Source: Pseudomonadota bacterium
GTDB taxonomy: Bacteria > Pseudomonadota > Gammaproteobacteria > SZUA-229
Length of the DNA stretch: 9,394 bases
Assembly (NCBI GenBank): GCA_015222965.1
Contig: JADFWF010000131.1
Span: forward strand, 1 to 9,394
Direction: 5' to 3'
Positions 6,252 through 9,394 of this stretch are shown one piece after another. A model generated the notes under the pieces. The model was not told the DNA's origin. It saw only the letters and a list, made by a program, of their open reading frames with translations, and made no database searches. Made by a program: the position numbers and the translations under genes. Numbering within the stretch: the first letter of the stretch is position 1; the number at the start of each line of letters is the position of its first letter.

Positions 6252-7928
6252 ATGCAAAAACCCTGGTTAAAGAGTTACCCCGAAAGCGTTCCTGAAAATA
6301 TCGATATCAATGAATTCTCTTCTGTCGCAAACATCTTTGACACCAGCATTGCAAAATTTGGCGATCTGCCGGCCTATACCAATTTTGGTAAAACGCTCTC
6401 CTATCACGAAGTTGATGTTTACACCGCACAGTTAGGTGCTTACCTGAAAAATGAACTCGGTCTCGAAAAAGGTGACCGTGTTGCAGTGATGATGCCCAAC
6501 CTCCTGCAAAATCCTATCGCTATCTTCGGCATCCTTCGTGCCGGTCTCGTCGTTGTGAACACCAATCCTTTATACACCACCCGCGAACTAAAACACCAAC
6601 TCAACGATTCTGGCGCCAAAGCGATCATCATCGTTGAGAATTTTGCCAGCGTGTTAGAGCAGGTTATCGATGACACACCTATCGAGCAGGTCATCACTAC
6701 AAAGATGGGCGACATGCTGTCACCGGTCAAAGGTTTCCTCATCAACACCGTTGTTAAATACGTTAAAAAAATGGTACCGGCGTTTCACCTGAAGGACGCC
6801 ATCACTTTTAACCAGGCATTAAAACTCGGCTCACAACATCGTTTTCAAACAGTTTCTACCGATCATGAAGACATCGCTTTTCTACAATACACGGGGGGCA
6901 CTACCGGAGTCTCTAAAGGCGCAATATTAACCAATAGAAATATGGTCGCTAACATGCTGCAGGCATCGGCGTGGATCGATAATTATCTTGGCGACATAAA
7001 AGGCACCATCATCACTGCTTTGCCGCTATATCATATCTTTTCACTGACGGCCAACTGCCTGACTTTTATGCGTTATGGCTGGTGCAATTACCTGATTACC
7101 AACCCGCGCGATATGAACGGTTTTGTTAAAGAACTCAAAGCTGTCGACTTCAACGTACTGACCGGTGTTAATACATTATTCAACGGATTATTAAATCACC
7201 CTGATTTTAAAACCATCGATTTCAGCAATTTTGCCTTCGCCCTCGGTGGCGGCATGGCAGTGCAACGTGGCGTTGCTGAACGCTGGAAAGAGGTAACCCA
7301 TACCACGCTGATCGAAGCCTATGGCCTGACTGAAACATCACCAGCTGCCTGCATGAACCCGATGGACCTGAAAGAGTTCAACGGCAAGATCGGCCTGCCC
7401 ATCTCCTCTACCGAAGTATCGATACAGGATGATGACTGGAATGAGATCGCCATCGGCGAGCAAGGTGAAATATGTATACGTGGTCCACAGGTAATGAAAG
7501 GTTACTGGCAGCGCGCCAAAGAAACATCCAACGTACTAAGTAATGATGGCTGGTTACACACTGGCGATATAGGTTTTATGGATGAAGCCGGGTTCGTACA
7601 GATCGTCGACCGCAAGAAAGACATGATCCTGGTCTCAGGCTTTAACGTGTTCCCTAACGAAGTAGAAGAAGTGATAGCCGATCATCCAGACGTTGTCGAA
7701 GTCGGCGTTATCGGCAAACCTGATGAACATAGTGGCGAAGTGGTCATGGCTGTCGTGGTCAAGAGTGATGATTCATTAACTGAAGACGCATTAAGGGATT
7801 TTTGTCGAGAAGGCTTGACCAGCTACAAAGTGCCCAAGTCGATCATATTTACCGACGAGCTGCCAAAAACAAACGTTGGTAAAATATTGAGGCGCGAACT
7901 GCGTGATCAATATATAACTGGCACCTGA
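6252..7928 (+). CDS. fadD: Long-chain-fatty-acid--CoA ligase FadD
   Basis: FadD activates long-chain fatty acids to acyl-CoA with ATP at the inner face of the cytoplasmic membrane, the entry step to beta-oxidation. The 558-residue product is nearly the length of the E. coli enzyme and resembles it throughout. Visible are the ATP-binding P-loop YTGGTTGVSKG (213-223), LPLYHIFSLT (257-266), the adenine-binding region AYGLTET (356-362), the fatty-acyl-CoA synthetase signature region 432-472 (DGWLHTGDIG, RKKDMILVSGFNVFPNEVE) and the C-terminal lysine of GKILRREL (Lys544) needed for adenylation. ATG 6252 follows GGAGA; an upstream TTG frame extension lacks a binding site. It follows the TRAP cluster on the same strand, separated by the palindromic element, and ends at a hairpin terminator. 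Context suggests possible co-function with uptake of a lipid-like compound, which is inference. No key residue is missing. Confidence 0.96.
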   Translation: MQKPWLKSYPESVPENIDINEFSSVANIFDTSIAKFGDLPAYTNFGKTLSYHEVDVYTAQLGAYLKNELGLEKGDRVAVMMPNLLQNPIAIFGILRAGLVVVNTNPLYTTRELKHQLNDSGAKAIIIVENFASVLEQVIDDTPIEQVITTKMGDMLSPVKGFLINTVVKYVKKMVPAFHLKDAITFNQALKLGSQHRFQTVSTDHEDIAFLQYTGGTTGVSKGAILTNRNMVANMLQASAWIDNYLGDIKGTIITALPLYHIFSLTANCLTFMRYGWCNYLITNPRDMNGFVKELKAVDFNVLTGVNTLFNGLLNHPDFKTIDFSNFAFALGGGMAVQRGVAERWKEVTHTTLIEAYGLTETSPAACMNPMDLKEFNGKIGLPISSTEVSIQDDDWNEIAIGEQGEICIRGPQVMKGYWQRAKETSNVLSNDGWLHTGDIGFMDEAGFVQIVDRKKDMILVSGFNVFPNEVEEVIADHPDVVEVGVIGKPDEHSGEVVMAVVVKSDDSLTEDALRDFCREGLTSYKVPKSIIFTDELPKTNVGKILRRELRDQYITGT

Positions 7929-7944
7929 AAAAGCTTCGCTTTTT
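7928..7944. terminator. Short bidirectional terminator between fadD and the DUF924 gene
   Basis: AAAAAGC, loop TTC, GCTTTTT form a 7 bp stem starting at the last base of the fadD stop codon. The T run on each strand lets it work for both convergent genes. The stem has only two G-C pairs, so it may be weak. Confidence 0.55.
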
Positions 7945-7967
7945 AATGAAAAGTAAAAAGTGAAAAA

Positions 7968-8573
7968 CTATAGAAACGAGTACTTGCCACTGGCGATAAA
8001 TTCCAGTTCTTCTTTCGTACTCTGCCGCCCTAAAGTTTCATTCAGTTCAGGAAACCGTCCAAACTTTTCGATCACGAAGTGATGGCTTTTTGCGAAGCTT
8101 AAAGTCACTTCAAACGACTTCCTGTTTTCTTCCGGGACATCGAGTACCAGCTGTTCATACGCCCTGATAGATAAATTTTGTTTTTCAATATCTTCAGCAT
8201 GCTCAAGCGGCAGATAGAAAAAACTGCGTTCGACCGCATGGCATTTACTGTCATCGCCTGCACCGATACCATCGATACATAAGACCTGTGCTTTTCTGTC
8301 CTGCGCAAACGACGCTGCAGTGCCACGATGTATATGCCGGGAAAACTGATCAAGCAAAATAATCAAAGCCAGCCGGCCGCGAAATGAATCGACCCAGTGA
8401 TCTAACTCACCACTGATAGCTTTCTCATAATCGACACCAAACTTTATAAATATTTCACTATCATATGCCGAGCCGTTCTTAAACCACATATCAGCTTTTG
8501 TTACATCCGCAGTATAAGGCGTTGGAAAAGCCCCGAACCAGAACTGCAGGATGTCTTCGATACGATTTGTCAT
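7968..8573 (-). CDS. DUF924 family protein
   Basis: The 201-residue product has the family pattern along its length. It begins with IEDILQFWFG (5-14), then WFKNGSAYDSEI (30-41), then the core motif LDQFSRHIHRGTAASFAQD (74-92). RSFFYLPLEHAED (116-128) and the C-terminal HHFVIEKFGRFPELNETLGR (164-183), where His, Arg and Asn are conserved, complete the set. The family is soluble, mostly helical and TPR-like, widespread in Proteobacteria and also in eukaryotes; I know of no established biochemical function. No signal peptide or membrane segment is present. ATG 8573-8571 starts the conserved part directly; a GAGG-like stretch lies too far upstream (about 17 bases) to be a normal ribosome binding site. 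The gene converges on fadD across the shared terminator hairpin and is divergent from the J-domain gene, so probably a single-gene unit. Confidence 0.9.
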   Translation of the reverse strand: MTNRIEDILQFWFGAFPTPYTADVTKADMWFKNGSAYDSEIFIKFGVDYEKAISGELDHWVDSFRGRLALIILLDQFSRHIHRGTAASFAQDRKAQVLCIDGIGAGDDSKCHAVERSFFYLPLEHAEDIEKQNLSIRAYEQLVLDVPEENRKSFEVTLSFAKSHHFVIEKFGRFPELNETLGRQSTKEELEFIASGKYSFL

Positions 8574-8608
8574 ATAAAAATAGTTTTAAACCTCTGAGAT
8601 GTATGCAT

Positions 8609-8624
8609 TTCACCATATCGTGAA
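8609..8624. promoter_or_regulatory. Dyad-symmetric site in the divergent DUF924/J-protein intergenic region
   Basis: TTCACCATATCGTGAA matches its own reverse complement at 14 of 16 positions. It sits about 35 bases from the DUF924 start and 80 from the J-protein start, a position suited to an operator. No regulator gene is nearby. The rest of the 130-base gap is AT-rich with several TATATT-like sequences and no promoter I can defend. Confidence 0.3.
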
Positions 8625-8703
8625 GCAATCACCAATATCCACTAGCAAGTATATTAAAAATACACCAAACTACCGGCATTAAAATTTAATATCAGTAAAC
8701 ATC

Positions 8704-9195
8704 ATGGCACGTCTAATTATTCTTATTGCTGTCGCGGGTATCGCTTTGATTCTCTGGCATAAAATCTCTAAAAGCAAAGGCGAACAACGCAAGAAAATGA
8801 TCATGTGGAGCGTTATCATCAGCGTTTTAGTCGTGCTGGGGATATTAGGCGTCACCGGACATCTCAATATTATTACCGCGATGATCGCCGGTGCTGTTGC
8901 CCTGCTGCCACGAGCTATTCAGCTACTGAAATACCTGCCTATTGTCAGCCGGTTGTATCAACAGCACGGACAGCCAGATGCGCAAAACCAGCAACAGTCT
9001 CAGTCACCGCCAAATGGCAAGCAAACCATGAGTACCGAACAAGCCATGGAGGTTCTGGGACTGAAATCCGGCTATTCTCCAGAAGATGTAAAACAGGCGC
9101 ACCGCCGTATGATGCAAAAAGTCCATCCGGACCGGGGCGGTTCAGATTATCTTGCCGCACAGATCAACCAGGCGAAGGATCTTTTGCTGGGCTAG
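8704..9195 (+). CDS. Membrane-anchored J-domain protein (Pam18/Tim14-like layout)
   Basis: The 163-residue product has hydrophobic segments at about 3-18, 34-51 and 55-69, a Gln/Pro/Asn-rich linker (about 87-108), and a C-terminal J-domain. The domain starts STEQAMEVLGL (110-120), has the basic helix EDVKQAHRRMMQKV (127-140), the essential HPD motif (141-143) that stimulates Hsp70 ATPase, and ends QINQAKDLLLG. There is no Gly/Phe region, zinc-finger domain or substrate-binding C-terminal domain, so it is a type III J-protein and should act as an Hsp70 (DnaK) co-chaperone held at the membrane. A C-terminal J-domain with RGGSDYLAAQINQAKDLL recalls mitochondrial Pam18/Tim14 and its bacterial relatives. 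ATG 8704 has no strong Shine-Dalgarno. No chaperone partner gene is in the window, and the client is unknown. Confidence 0.88.
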   Translation: MARLIILIAVAGIALILWHKISKSKGEQRKKMIMWSVIISVLVVLGILGVTGHLNIITAMIAGAVALLPRAIQLLKYLPIVSRLYQQHGQPDAQNQQQSQSPPNGKQTMSTEQAMEVLGLKSGYSPEDVKQAHRRMMQKVHPDRGGSDYLAAQINQAKDLLLG

Positions 9196-9212
9196 TGTTT
9201 GGTGTTAGACAT

Positions 9213-9368
9213 CTACTGTTGGTTTGTCGTTAGGCCTTGCGGCTCTCGCACCACGGGCGCCATAATAATATTTCTTGGCTTTTTTTCTGCAGCCCAAAAG
9301 AGTACCTCACCCGCGGTGCGAATACCGCAAATCCTAATCAAAAATACCAGATAAATGCTAAACACCAT
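9213..9368 (-). CDS. Possible 51-residue small protein, or chance frame across an intergenic repeat
   Basis: On the minus strand ATG 9368-9366 follows AGGA with a 5-base gap, and the frame runs 51 codons to TAG 9215-9213. The product starts with a hydrophobic stretch (MVFSIYLVFLIRI) and then reads RTAGEVLFWAAEKKPRN. I do not recognise it. The frame runs over the hairpin at 9313-9328, and similar GCGGTATTCGCACCGC plus GGTGAGGTACTC sequence is, from memory, a recurrent intergenic sequence in gammaproteobacteria that often yields spurious small frames. I lean to non-coding. Confidence 0.2.
   Translation of the reverse strand: MVFSIYLVFLIRICGIRTAGEVLFWAAEKKPRNIIMAPVVREPQGLTTNQQ
9313..9328. repeat. 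Small palindromic (REP-like) hairpin downstream of the J-protein gene
   Basis: GCGGT, loop GCGAAT, ACCGC form a perfect 5 bp GC-rich stem. A second minor stem, TGCG/CGCA, lies at 9238-9250 around GCTCT. No run of T follows either, so they are not typical terminators of the gene ending at 9195. Nothing else is clear in 9196-9394. Confidence 0.35.
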
Positions 9369-9394
9369 AAACTTCCTAAAGGTATAAAATCCTG

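Noticed and set aside
8805..9233. 142-codon plus-strand frame overlapping the J-protein gene
   Set aside because: It is out of frame with the clear HPD-containing J-domain protein, rich in Arg and Thr, and has no family resemblance.

Overview
The window reads as chromosomal DNA of a free-living gammaproteobacterium of moderate GC content. The main evidence is FadD, which resembles the Escherichia coli enzyme along its whole length. The AcuC-type deacetylase, the TatT-containing TRAP transporter, the DUF924 protein and the J-domain membrane protein fit the same kind of host. I cannot name a genus.

Layout. 1-225 (+) is the C-terminal end of an AcuC/class I histone-deacetylase-like protein. It converges on an unrecognised lipoprotein gene at 250-807 (-). 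A short divergent intergenic region with three copies of a 14-15 bp repeat separates this from a fused SpmA-SpmB membrane protein at 903-2132 (+). A complete four-gene TRAP transporter cluster follows on the same strand: tatT-like lipoprotein (2182-3054), DctP-family binding protein (3045-4154), DctQ-like small permease (4183-4641) and DctM-like large permease (4638-5897). Overlaps of 10 bp (T/P) and 4 bp (Q/M) mark an operon. The DctM stop codon touches a 277 bp element at 5897-6173 made entirely of nested inverted repeats. Next come fadD at 6252-7928 (+), a short bidirectional terminator hairpin, a convergent DUF924 gene (7968-8573, -), and a divergent gene for a membrane-anchored J-domain protein (8704-9195, +). 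The last 199 bases hold a small hairpin, and possibly a 51-codon reading frame on the minus strand.

How the genes may work together. The binding protein lacks the arginine that most DctP proteins use to hold a carboxylate and has Trp182 there instead. The cluster encodes a TatT lipoprotein and lies directly upstream of a long-chain acyl-CoA ligase gene. I infer that this transporter may handle a hydrophobic or non-classical ligand rather than a C4-dicarboxylate; this is a hypothesis from sequence and context.

The most unusual object is the 277 bp element between dctM and fadD. A 26 bp outer stem (25 of 26 matching) encloses two long imperfect hairpins, giving a predicted three-way junction with no coding capacity. 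It could be a MITE-like element, a structured RNA, or both.
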